Below are positions 1-9,264 of a stretch of DNA of 14,567 nucleotides, in pieces. The position numbers and the translations under genes are program-made. The first letter of the stretch is position 1, and every line of letters starts with the position of its first letter. This DNA is from Smittium culicis (lineage: Eukaryota > Kickxellomycota > Harpellomycetes > Harpellales > Legeriomycetaceae): contig LSSN01000986.1 of NCBI GenBank assembly GCA_001970855.1, positions 1-14,567 of the forward strand. The letters run 5' to 3'. The notes under the pieces are model-generated. The model was not told the origin of the DNA. It saw nothing but the letters and a program-made list of their open reading frames with translations, and did no database searches.

Positions 1-79
1 CAACAAAGTTGAATTAATAAGTTAAAGTCGATAGACTACGCGTTCGATGGTTATAGTCAATTTTATTTAGTCAGGGCGT

Positions 80-178
80 AAAAAAAAGTGAATAGTAGAT
101 AAGAAATAAAATTTTATAGATTCTCTAATCCTATTGGCTCGCCCAAGAAAAACTTTTCTAAGAGAGAGAGAGAGAGAG
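80..178 (+). repeat. R repeat, copy 1 of 3 (ends in GA run)
   Basis: First of three nearly identical copies. The shared core runs from GTGAATAGTAGATAAG through TCTCTAATCCTATTGGC and GCCCAAGAAAAACTTTTC, then a (GA)n run of about nine units. Copy 1 and copy 3 share a leading A run and the GTGAATAG start and differ at only about two bases over the core. That is far less decay than in the other repeats of this window, so the amplification looks recent. The repeat family is not recognised. Confidence 0.93.
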
Positions 179-484
179 CAGAGTGTTGTTTTTTGAGCAA
201 TTAATTTTTTGATTTTTATGGCCAGTGAAATTGGCGGATCGAAATTTTTTATTTTTTTCGCGCCTAATTTTTGCGCCCAGAGCTTTTTCAATTGATTTTA
301 TTTCAGTTTCTGTGAAGTTGATTTTTTGACCGTTAGTAGAGTGTATTTCGTGCCTCCATTGGCCGTTACGTTGTCTGATTTTTTTTACTGTAAATTGATG
401 GTCTTTTAGGGAGCTATTTAGCACAATGTACCTTTTTACAGTATCTTTTTTATAGTAGATAAGAAATAAAATTTTATAGATTCT
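158..484 (-). CDS. 109-codon open frame between R repeats, unknown protein, no ATG
   Basis: A minus-strand frame is open from after a TAG inside R2 (485-487) to a TAG inside R1 (158-160). No ATG occurs in it; the first alternative start is a GTG at 422-424, which would not normally serve a nuclear gene. The middle reads like real protein, with varied residues (segments KKIRQRNGQWRHEI, TNGQKINFTETEIKSIEKAL) rather than the F/K/N/I mixture expected by chance in A+T-rich DNA. Alternating basic and hydrophobic residues followed by a short acidic helix loosely recall the PC4/p15 coactivator single-strand-DNA-binding fold; this is a guess from memory. The C-terminal end is the translated GA run (SLSLS), so the natural terminus is probably missing. 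It may be an exon or a fragment carried with the R repeat, or a chance frame. Confidence 0.3.
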   Translation of the reverse strand, partial: RIYKILFLIYYKKDTVKRYIVLNSSLKDHQFTVKKIRQRNGQWRHEIHSTNGQKINFTETEIKSIEKALGAKIRREKNKKFRSANFTGHKNQKINCSKNNTLLSLSLS

Positions 485-530
485 CTAATCCTATTGGCCC
501 GCCCAAGAAAAACTTTTCTAAGTGAGAGAG
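452..530 (+). repeat. R repeat, copy 2 of 3
   Basis: Same core as copy 1, starting at ATAGTAGATAAG and ending in a short interrupted GA run (AAGTGAGAGAG). It lacks the leading A run and GTGA of copies 1 and 3, having a T run instead. It differs inside the core by GGCCCG where copies 1 and 3 have GGCTCG. It lies 360 bp after copy 1 and 99 bp before copy 3, so copies 2 and 3 are close to a tandem pair. Confidence 0.92.
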
Positions 531-539
531 CTCTTTTTT

Positions 540-635
540 AAAAAAAGTGAATAGTAGATAAGAAATAAAATTTTATAGATTCTCTAATCCTATTGGCTCG
601 CCCAAGAAAAACTTTTTCAAGAGAGAGAGAGAGAG
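540..635 (+). repeat. R repeat, copy 3 of 3
   Basis: Near-perfect match to copy 1 from the A run and GTGAATAG to the GA run. The visible difference is CTTTTTCAAG in place of CTTTTCTAAG. It ends at a (GA)n run of about eight units, followed by unrelated sequence. Confidence 0.93.
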
Positions 636-2816
636 TCGATTTTTGACTTATAAGAGCGAATGTATTTTTGAAATAGAGACAAAAAAAGAATGACGATAGG
701 AAAACCAAATCTATTATACGAGTTCTTTAGAAATACTAAAAAAAAGTTCAATGAAATATAAAAATTTTTGATTTTAAGAATTTTATAAAATAGAAATAAT
801 GAGGAAAACGATGGAATGATTTAAATTAAATCTATTTATTCTATAATAGAGGTAAACGAAAAATTAATTAATGATATAGATGTCTAATATACATGTTAAA
901 TATAGGGCTAATGATTTTGTAAAAGTGATTAAATTATTGAAAATATAAGCTCCTTTTGATTATTGATTTGGAAATATGCGAGCTGCACTAATTGAGCTGA
1001 AGTGCAAGTGATGTGAATGAACATATTCATCAATAAGTCAGTGGAATTTTTTTTTTTTGGTTTCAGTTAAATAAGTATTCTTTTTCTTTTTTGAAGAGTT
1101 GATATTTATGTTACAGCTTGGTTTTGATGTGAGTTGTGTACTTTGCATACTAGAGATCCTGAGAATGGTTAAAATTTGAGGATTGCAAGACAAGTTGCCG
1201 AAAGTTATACTTGAATTTTATAGATTGAAGAAAATAATTTTTTTAGGCGACAGACTGCTAAGATACTATTAGGACACGAAAAGTTAAGCCAAAAAAATAG
1301 AGTGCATGCCTGGGAGGAATAGTGATGTCTGAATATGTAACTCGAATTCTTAGTTCTTTTGAACTTGGTATTAATAGTTATTTATTAGATCTCAGTCAAG
1401 CGCTGGATGGATTTAGATAATTTTCTAATTAGTTGGATACTTGAATGACAGGAGGGTGTTTAACAGGGTAGTCTCTGAGGAGAACAGTGTCTTGAGGAAT
1501 TCTTGAGTTTGGGGCAAACATTTTTTTAATTTTTAAATACTAATAAAGTTTAAAATGAAAATATAAACGATATATTTTGAGTTATAAAAATATAATCTAT
1601 CAGGACGATGTGAGAGTATAATGATCGTATCATAGAGAAAAAGCGGAGCAATATATATAGTTTTTTTCTTTTTTATACCTACCAGCTGGAATAATGCGAT
1701 GTTCTAAAAAAATAGTGATGACAGCATACTTTTTTATAAGTGTGTATGAGTGTGCATGCAATAGAATAAAACCTACCTAATGAAAATACGCTAAATAGCA
1801 AAAAATATGTAAAAAGTGGAAAATTGGCCTAAATTATTTTATTAATCGAATTAGGAAATCATAATTTTCTCTGAATAAACGCAGAAAGTGAGCAGCTTAG
1901 CATCGTTAAACTTTAAAAAGAGCCCTGTATTTTAGTTTTTTTATGAATCCAAATAAAAAATATGAAAAAGAATCCACATTTAGTTTCCGTGAGATTCTAG
2001 AATCATTCTGTGTAGCCAGAGAGTTAAAAAGACCATCTAAATAGCCTCTTGTAGTATATACAAGGAACTTCCAATGGTCTATTTTATTTATTTATTTATC
2101 TATTAGTATTTGATAAAAGTGACGTTTATCAGCACAGTCAAACGCAAATATAGGCGGCTGAGCAAGTTTAGTGCGCCTACTTAACAAATGATATTATTCA
2201 ACCTATAGTTTTTGTGTTAGATTCTAATTGTTCTTTTTATTTATTTCCAAAAAAAATGCTAATGGCTATATAAATAGTCGGAAAAAATAAAGGACCAACA
2301 GTCGAAAAAACCTTTGTTTGCAAATAAAGAATATGCAAGAATAAAGGACTGTTATATCTTCCAGCTCTGGAATTCAATCTAGACACACGTTCTATTTCAT
2401 ATAATCATTTCCTAAATAGGCGTTCTGGATATAACCTTGTAAAGAAGATACCAATTCCGAGAATCCAAATATAAAATTATTTGCAAATATAGACCAGTCA
2501 AAAATCAGATTCAGCAGTTAAACTATTCATAAATATTATTTTTGATGTGAAAAAACTATCCTAAAATGGAAATTAGTGATGTGTATTAATAATATTAGTC
2601 CATTTATAATCATTTGTATTTTTATAAAGCGACTAATGGACGACTAATACTTAGCTTATTACTTTCTTATGCGCTGACAAGTGCCCCTTCCTTAATTCTA
2701 TTTAGAATTTCAGTGGCCTATTACTGTAAAATATTTTTTGAAATAAGTAAAAATTTCTTTTTATTTGGGGCTATGATAAATATTAAATTGATTGTTTGAG
2801 CTTGAATGCCTTGCAA
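636..2816. other. gene-free A+T-rich stretch with G-over-C bias
   Basis: No supportable gene. The stretch holds a 12-T run (1047-1058), a small hairpin AGTTC-tttt-GAACT (1352-1365), a (TTTA)n run near 2083-2099, an inverted pair AACAGTC/GACTGTT (2297-2303, 2347-2353) and an imperfect inverted repeat (2594-2604 with 2635-2648, ATTAGT-CCATT against AATGG-ACTAAT). G clearly exceeds C on sampled lines between about 960 and 1500. Confidence 0.6.
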
Positions 2817-3101
2817 GTTGACAAACTAATAGTAGTAGCAAAGAAATAATAAGCTTGCATGTTGATAGGTATCTGGGATTCTGAACGAAGCAGAACTTAG
2901 TTGAAGTTTAAAGCTATTGGCTTGAATGTTCGCATTTGTAAACATTTTTGGCGGATACGCTTCGATTTTTTTATTTTTTTATTTTTTTAATTAACTTTGA
3001 AATTATTATTTACTAAAAAAAGAAATGATTTAGCTCATAGTCTACTAATTTTTTATTCGTTTTTATACACTGTAACACTTACAACTATCAAGTGACTCCT
3101 T
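2817..3101 (+). repeat. dispersed repeat X, copy 1
   Basis: Diverged homologue of 6622-6892 in the same orientation. Shared landmarks in the same order are GTTGA with ACTAATAG, then the 13-mer ATTCTGAACGAAG (2878-2890), AGTTTAA with CTATTGG, a T-rich block, CTAAAAAAA, GCTCATAG with CTAATTTTTT, TTATACACTGTAACACTTA, and GACTCC. The T-rich block contains three perfect AT7 units (2965-2988). No coding frame is visible. It is probably an old non-autonomous transposon or a segmental duplication; its true ends are unknown. Confidence 0.75.
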
Positions 3102-3176
3102 CCTAAAGTATTTAACATATTTATTTTAAGCGATAATACCTACAATAACAATCTTACAAGCTCAGAGCTTATTCTA

Positions 3177-3373
3177 CTAACCCTTTCCCGGGCTGTAGTC
3201 TATTTTTGACCCGCCAGATATAGCCTACATCGCTCAATTAAAATAATTTAATTCCAAGTTTATAAGAAATATTGGTATATCGTAAATTAATAATAAATAA
3301 TAATCTTGCTTATAAATAATCAACGAATCATAAAATCAACTTTTTTAAAGAGTGTTGGACAGGAAAGGGTTAA
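3177..3373 (+). mobile_element. TTAA-ended MITE, piggyBac-like, copy E
   Basis: 197 bp element with a left end CTAACCCTTTCCCGGGCTG and a right end ACAGGAAAGGGTTAA. These form imperfect terminal inverted repeats around the 10-mer AACCCTTTCC/GGAAAGGGTT. Each end carries a TTAA, mutated to CTAA on the left, the target duplicated by piggyBac-family transposases. The subterminal part reads TAGTCTATTTTTGACC, and the interior is A+T-rich and non-coding. It is non-autonomous, so any movement would have needed a transposase supplied in trans. It lies about 75 bp after repeat X1. Confidence 0.88.
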
Positions 3374-4356
3374 AGCCTTGAACTTGATTCCACTACTTTT
3401 TAGAACCACATTAGAAAATTCTGTTAAATATAATATGATACAAGTAACTAGTTTCACCTAGTCCATGCTAATATATAAAATTTCTTAATAAATAGGCAGC
3501 TTCTCCTAAGGTTCTCTCGTATAATAAACTAAGAATTTAATTTTAAAGTAAATTTGCTCCGGACTTTTTTTTTTTCCATACAGAGATAATAAGGTTCTAC
3601 ATATGTGTTATTTTTACTTTTAACATCAAAAAATAGCTTAGTTTATTGTCTGAAAGGACCAATATTCTACTAAAGTATTTTTCAAATTAGAATTTGACCA
3701 TTTTCAACTAAGAGTATTCATATAAGATGTTTTCAATAATATCTCCAAAAATTAAAAAAATGGGCTGATTTTTATTTGTGTTTCTAGGACGGTGATTCCA
3801 AGTTTTTAGAATGTAGCAATAATTAACGAATTGCATAAACTAGCGCGTATTTATGCGTTTGTTCTTGATACAGAAAAACAAGACTATTTCTTTTTTATTT
3901 AATTATTCACTAGAATAATTTGAGTCTAGAACTATAATTCAAGTGTTCCTTTCGGAGGTCGGAAATGAATGCAAGATCAAATCTGAAAAAATAATCTAAA
4001 ATCGCCATATTTAAAAATACAATTTTAGAAAAAGCGCGTCAATAATATATACATGATAATATATTCGTGAATATTTCGCTTGCTTATGTAATTAAGTTAG
4101 CATTTCAATAAATGTTTCAATTTTTAGTTAAGATTGATAAAAGGTGAGAGGGCGTGTATTCTGCTTTTTCCAGATCGTTATTAATTCATTAGCAATAACA
4201 ATGCTAATTGAAACAAAAAAGTGTTTTTCGAGAATAAGTCCTCTATACTCCGTGGATCGGGCTAAAGTATCTGACTTAAAAAGGATAATTTCTGTATGTA
4301 GGTTTAAAAAAGGAGAAAGTCATGACCACGTCATTGTATAAAAAGAATTTATGATT
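3374..4356. other. gene-free stretch
   Basis: No supportable gene. It has an 11-T run at 3565-3575 and generic A+T-rich sequence. A 65-codon GTG-started frame at 4144-4341 matches nothing recognised and is treated as chance. It ends just before the strong hairpin at 4357. Confidence 0.55.
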
Positions 4357-4380
4357 GCGCTAATTTATTAGAATTAGCGC
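4357..4380. other. perfect 9-bp hairpin followed by T run
   Basis: GCGCTAATT (4357-4365) and its exact complement AATTAGCGC (4372-4380) are separated by six bases. A further TAATTTTTTT follows from 4381. In a bacterium this would be read as an intrinsic terminator. In this apparently eukaryotic setting its role is unknown, and it may be a relic of a transposon end. Confidence 0.7.
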
Positions 4381-4456
4381 TAATTTTTTTATGATTTTGT
4401 CTTTATTTATAATACCCAGAACCAACAAACTTTCAGGCGTATTTTAGGTAAATCGT

Positions 4457-4680
4457 TTAACCCTTCTAGGGATATTTACCTTTTTTGGTCTATAAAAAAT
4501 GTCCAATCAAAAGACAATATGTTATACTAATATGGGATATTCTTTATGAAGGAATCATTTTAAAGTGTAAAGTGTTAACGGAGTAAAATTCAAATTCAAA
4601 TAATGGTCAATGAATACAATGACCTCTTGTTTTTAGCAAATAAAAAATTTCAAACCATATGAATAAATGGTAAAAATTAA
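4457..4680 (+). mobile_element. TTAA-ended MITE, diverged copy C
   Basis: 224 bp. The left end TTAACCCTTCTAGGG, followed by a TTTACCTTTTTT block and a TCCAA-with-AAAA-GACAA block, aligns in order with the left half of copy A at 7679. The right end GGTAAAAATTAA (4669-4680) is a weak match to GGAAAGGGTTAA, while the ATTTCAA and ATATGA blocks upstream match copy A. TTAA is present at both ends. It is the most diverged of the seven copies and slightly longer, so its right boundary is less certain. Confidence 0.6.
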
Positions 4681-4899
4681 AAATCTCTATTATTCCCGCC
4701 AATACTATAACAGATAATGTTTATCCATGCCAATAACATTGAATTTTATCAAAGCGATATTTTCGTTCATAAACTCCAATATAGCGCGTTAATAAATTAT
4801 TATCTATAAACATCAATTTATATAATAGCAAATGATTTATTATAGACTTGCCCCATTATGATTGTTATTCAAGCTAAAGATTGTTAGCCCCGTTAATAG

Positions 4900-5093
4900 C
4901 TAACCCTCTCATGGGCGGTATAATGTTTTTGATCTACCAAATATAGTTAACTGCGTTCAATAAAAATAATCTAGTAATAAGGCAATATAAAACATTGGGT
5001 TATTATACATTTATGGTAAATAATAAATATTAATATAAATAAAAGTATCAATAAATTTATTTCTTTATAGAAAATTGGATGGGAAAGAGCCAA
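4900..5093 (+). mobile_element. TTAA-ended MITE, copy D
   Basis: 194 bp. The left end CTAACCCTCTCATGGGCGG is followed by TTTTTGATCTACCAAATATAG and CTGCGTTCAAT, matching copies B and E. The right end is GGATGGGAAAGAGCCAA. Both TTAA sites have mutated (CTAA and CCAA), so this is an old insertion. There is no coding capacity. Confidence 0.82.
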
Positions 5094-6621
5094 TAAATGG
5101 GACGCTTAGTAACATAAAGTTACCCAACTGCGCCAAATAGTTGTTATTGCTATGCACTTTACGTCCTATGATTGAACAGATCCTAAAATTTTATAGAAAG
5201 CTTATTTTCTCTTTATTTGCAGTAGTGAGTAATAACAGACGAATTGTTGTTATTATTATGGCCTGAATATCCATTGGCAAATAAGATGATAGACGCTAAG
5301 ATTATTCATAAAAAAAATAGACTGCTATTTAGTTTGATTTTTATTTAGTTACAATTTTAAGGCTGCTAATTGTCCTTTCTTGGTTATGTATCGTAGATTT
5401 TTTTGAGGAGCGGAGCATTTTACATTAAATTTTTCCTAATCTTCAAATTTTATTTGAAGCTAAAGTTCAGTAAGTAAACTCTATAAAATGGATTAATTTT
5501 TTTAGTTATTAGCATCGATGAAATAACTCTAGAAATTAATATTTAAAGAAAAATAGGCTCCTCTTGTAATAAGAAACTCCGATATAAAGCGACACAAAAT
5601 TAATGGTCGAGTTTAGGACAGTTATGATATTTACGTTATGTAGGATGTTCCGGGCTAATGTAATGTGCAATGAGCATGTTTCAAACAGTTTAAAATTTTT
5701 GGATATAGTTGGTGATTATAGTTGTTATAATCTTTCTCAACGAGGATAGTTAAATTTTTATTATTTAATAGCTGATAGAGTGTAGATATAGTCACTGAAT
5801 ACCATAATTAACAAATTTATGGAATCTGACAACTCCATTCGCAAATAATATCCCGCTTACTCTTAAAGTATGCAAAAAACTGTTTTTTTAGGGCTTAGCT
5901 TTGCGGAGCTCATACATTGCTCTTATCTAAAATCTAAAAAATCCAAAATACGAGATTCAACGAATTTATTTTTTTTTGTGGAAAATAATCTGGCCACTCG
6001 TTTAATTATCGCAATGACTTATAATTTCTTATAAGCAATAGTATTACGTAACACCCGAATAAACTTGCTATAAATTCTATACCTTCCGACTGCCATAAGA
6101 AAATTGAATCCATTGACTCGTTTGCGACTTAAAAGAGACCACGCTATTTGATTTTATTCAACAATAAGCCAATACTCTCCAAGGCATCGGAATTAATAAA
6201 TCTCTATTTAGCGTATTAATCTAAATTTGAAAAAACTAACAGCATAGTATCGCCCAGATTAGAGTGCAAATTAACACCAAGCCTCGGATGCTAAATACAT
6301 TTCTTTATACTGTAGATATATAATCTTTTGAATTTTATTTTATAGTTTTTTTAAAATGTAAAATAATATTTTTTATTTCTGAGCTTGGTGTGGCCAATAC
6401 TTTTAATAAACTTTTCTAGCAATAGAAAACTCGTTGACTAAATCGATAATTATTTTATAGTTATCAGTTTGATATTATATGCCAAGAAATATTTAATACG
6501 TGGTGGTTAGCGCTATCTAAGCGGAAATGCGTTTGGCTTTATTCAAGTGACGCCTTTACAAAAAAAAAAGATTTCGATGTAAAATTAAAAAGTTTAGAAA
6601 CTAGCGAATATAATTGGACTG
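5094..6621. other. gene-free stretch
   Basis: Nothing supportable was found: no frame of notable length, no clear repeat and no strong hairpin. The sequence is mixed A+T-rich. Confidence 0.5.
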
Positions 6622-6892
6622 GTTGATATATGTAACTAATAGGTAGTACAGTTTAGAATATGGGGAATTCTGAACGAAGAGAGCACTTTGTTTCAGTTTA
6701 ATATTATTGGTATGGACAATAAAAAATGTAAATATTATTGGCAGCATTGAAAAGGTGTTTCGTTTTTTCTATTTATTCTTTTTAATTGTGTAATTTTAAT
6801 TTGCTAAAAAAAAGCACCGATTTTACTCATTGGCTATAATTTTTTGATTCAAATTTATGCACTACAACACTTATCATTATAAACGGACTCCA
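6622..6892 (+). repeat. dispersed repeat X, copy 2
   Basis: Homologue of 2817-3101. The best preserved block is ATTCTGAACGAAG (6667-6679). Around it the same landmarks follow in the same order: GTTGATA with ACTAATAG, CAGTTTAA with TATTGG, a T-rich block, GCTAAAAAAAA, ACTCATTGGCTA with TAATTTTTT, TTATGCACTACAACACTTA, and GGACTCC. Many substitutions and small indels show that the duplication is old. Confidence 0.75.
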
Positions 6893-7560
6893 TAAAAAAT
6901 CTCCCATATAACCAGATCTTTTCCAGGCCAGGTCAAGACTTTAATAGAAATTCCTATACTAGATGCGCTATGAAGGAGATAATCCAGCACACTATATTAT
7001 TTAAGTCAGCTGCTTTATTTTCCTCCTAATGTCATACTAATTAAATTAAAGCGAGACAATGTATTATGTAAGTTTATTTCCTTAAGCTGAACTTAGCCTC
7101 AAGCTCCTAAATTATGTACTATTTCTAATTAGGCAGACCTTTTGAGGCTGCTTATTATTTTTTGACAGTAAAATCAATACCCCAAAATGACAATATATTA
7201 GCTAATTATTGACACCTCACTCCCAATTTCTGGTCCCAAAGTAGTTAATTGCCTATTTGGATAAATCTTAATTTTGCCACATCATATTTGTTAATTTGCC
7301 TAGAATATAGATCCAATAATCTGAATACTTAAATAGCTACTATTAGAAATAAACCATACTCAAAACACACGTCATAAAACCCAATAAGCCGATATTTCTA
7401 AATGTTATATTAAGACTAAGCAAAGCATAGCCAATAAATATATTCTATGTAAATTATATCTCGCCTGTCAAATTCAATGACATTGTATTTATTCATTATT
7501 TTTAATTGCTACCTGTGAATCAAATATTTTTAGCAAATTAAATTGAAGCGATATTTTTAT
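6893..7560. other. gene-free stretch with one long nested inverted repeat
   Basis: No gene is visible. AGCCTCAA (7095-7102) pairs with TTGAGGCT (7142-7149). Inside it CCTAaATTA pairs with TAATTAGG, so about 55 bp could form one extended stem. A weak resemblance to the left end of the TTAA elements starts near 6908 (CTTTTCCAGGC, GACT) but no right end was found. Confidence 0.5.
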
Positions 7561-7678
7561 TTTTGTGTATAGGCTCCGAGCGCTTTTGCTGTATATTTTT
7601 GTGTATATTGGTTCCGTAAGATCCAGTTATTTATTTTTTGCATATATGTTCCAAGCGCTTTTGATGATTTTTTATTGT
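7561..7678 (+). repeat. 36-39 bp minisatellite, units 1-3
   Basis: Three imperfect tandem units marked by GTGTATAGGCTCC (7565), GTGTATATTGGTTCC (7601) and GCATATATGTTCC (7640). Units 1 and 3 continue with AGCGCTTTTG. Spacing is 36 and 39 bp. The array is interrupted at 7679 by two TTAA elements and resumes at 8069. Confidence 0.7.
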
Positions 7679-7875
7679 TTAACTCTTTCAGGGGCAGTTA
7701 GCCTTTTTATAACTACCAAACTATCCAACAAAACGACAAATTAATTAATTACTATTTGAAAATAATAAATTATTGGCTGATAAATTATATATATTCAATA
7801 ACAAGTAAATATAATATGGCTTAATTAATTGTGTTTTTTCAATAGTATATGATTGTTGGCCACGGAAAGGGTTAA
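7679..7875 (+). mobile_element. TTAA-ended MITE, copy A (tandem with copy B)
   Basis: 197 bp. The left end is TTAACTCTTTCAGGGGC; the right end is GGCCACGGAAAGGGTTAA. TTAA is intact on both sides. The interior is A+T-rich with AATTAATTAATT tracts and no frame. Its right TTAA (7872-7875) is also the left TTAA of copy B. The interior aligns best with copy C and, less well, with copies E, B and D, suggesting a separate subfamily. Confidence 0.85.
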
Positions 7876-8068
7876 CCCTTTTCCCAGGCTGTAGACTATT
7901 TTTGGATCATCAATTATAGCCAGCTGCGTTCAATGAAAATATATTAATTCCAAGGCCTTATCAGATATTGGTATATTGAAAAATAGCAGCAAATAATAAA
8001 CTTGCTTAAAAATCATATACGAACCAATAGTTTAATTTTTTAAAGTGAATTGAACAGGAAAGGGTCAA
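7872..8068 (+). mobile_element. TTAA-ended MITE, copy B (tandem with copy A)
   Basis: 197 bp. The left end is TTAACCCTTTTCCCAGGCTG followed by TAGACTATTTTTGGATC; the right end is TGAACAGGAAAGGGTCAA. It closely matches copy E along its whole length, including CTTGCTTA and TTTTTTAAAG near the right end. The right TTAA has become TCAA. It abuts copy A through a shared TTAA, so one element entered the target site at the edge of the other. Confidence 0.88.
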
Positions 8069-8100
8069 ATAGGTTCAGAACGCTTTTGATATTTTTTTTA
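8069..8100 (+). repeat. minisatellite unit 4, separated from units 1-3 by elements A and B
   Basis: ATAGGTTCAGAACGCTTTTGAT matches units 1 and 3 of the array at 7561-7678. If elements A and B are removed leaving one TTAA, this unit falls 39 bp after unit 3, the same spacing as between units 2 and 3. It is therefore the displaced end of the same array. Confidence 0.65.
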
Positions 8101-9264
8101 GCTGTTTATTATCGAGATAACTTTTATTCAATCAAGTATATAGGGCAAATTTGAGCGAGGATAGAAAAAAATAAGTGAACAGCTTAATGCTATAGGTATA
8201 TTTGGATTTTAGTTTGGAAAAAAGTAGCACGAAATAAATGGTTTCTTACCTTAATCTATTGCCTAATATAGATTACTAATTTTTTATTTTATTTTTCAAC
8301 CTCTACAGGTATCATATACGCTGCTATAAACCAGCGTAATATGGCAAATGTTTACCGAAAACTTGTTTTTTTCGAATAATATTATATCTACCTAATATTC
8401 CAGAATAAATTGTGCATCAGTTGATCATTGATATGATGTATTTTTTTATCATGAATCCGCTTGATCTAACACTACAGTCTACTTGAACTTCAGATATAGC
8501 TGGTTTCCATATAATTTATTAGCTACTTTCTAAAATATGCGCCAAATAAACATTTTCTATAATAAAAAAAACAATGTAATCTTTTTAAGACTTTTGACGA
8601 ACTTGTTGAATTTCAGTATCAATATAATTAGGGGGTTTTTTCGCTAGATAAAATACAAGCGAGTGTCATAAATAAATAAGGGCGATGAAGGCGGGATAGA
8701 GCGAAATTAAATAGCTTGAAATCATTGGCAACACCTGAAAATCGCAAGTATGAATGAGTATTTTTTTTTAGTAATAAAGATAATTAGCTTATCTTTAAAA
8801 AAAAAAAAACTAAAAGAATCTTGGTCTTTTTCCTTTAATTGACGGCCAAGTAGATTCTATAATTAAATATTCGCTAATTTTAGGTGCAAATACAATACCT
8901 TGGATAAATATGGGAGATTCTTAAAGTGAGTGGAACTAAAAACCTTTGAAATATTAGTTGATAATTAAATTTAGATTGGTTTATTATTTGTAAATCAAGA
9001 TTCGCTATCAATACTTCCTAGTTAGATTTAAAAGTGAATCTAATTATAATTAACTGGAAATTTTATATGCGCAATGTTCAATACCTCGATATAATTCGCC
9101 AAAACAATTTACTCGAAAAGAAATTTATATATAAGTTGGTTAATAAAATAGATTATTTGTCGTTTTTTTTTTTTTTTTAAAAATGCTAATCTCCTGGAAT
9201 AATAAAAAAACAATATATTTGGAAAAGTCTCGATGTGAATCTCAGTGCTAAATCATAATAAATA
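8101..9264. other. gene-free stretch with two hairpins and homopolymer runs
   Basis: No gene is visible. It holds hairpin TACGCTG/CAGCGTA (8317-8338, 8-base loop), hairpin TAAAGATAA/TTATCTTTA (8775-8797) between a 9-T run and a 13-A run, and a 16-T run at 9163-9178. Confidence 0.55.

Noticed and set aside
67..291. 74-codon minus-strand frame across R1
   Set aside because: It overlaps the better-looking frame at 158-484 in another phase, and much of it is translated R repeat and GA run.
2614..2799. 61-codon plus-strand frame
   Set aside because: It starts at TTG, is hydrophobic by A+T bias, has no recognisable motif and no supporting context.
4144..4341. 65-codon plus-strand frame just before the 4357 hairpin
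   Set aside because: It starts at GTG and matches nothing I recognise. The hairpin after it is interesting, but one short frame is expected by chance in this length.
6908..7105. Possible eighth TTAA element
   Set aside because: Only the left ~15 bases resemble the family (CTTTTCCAGGC). There is no TTAA at the start and no matching right end at the expected distance.
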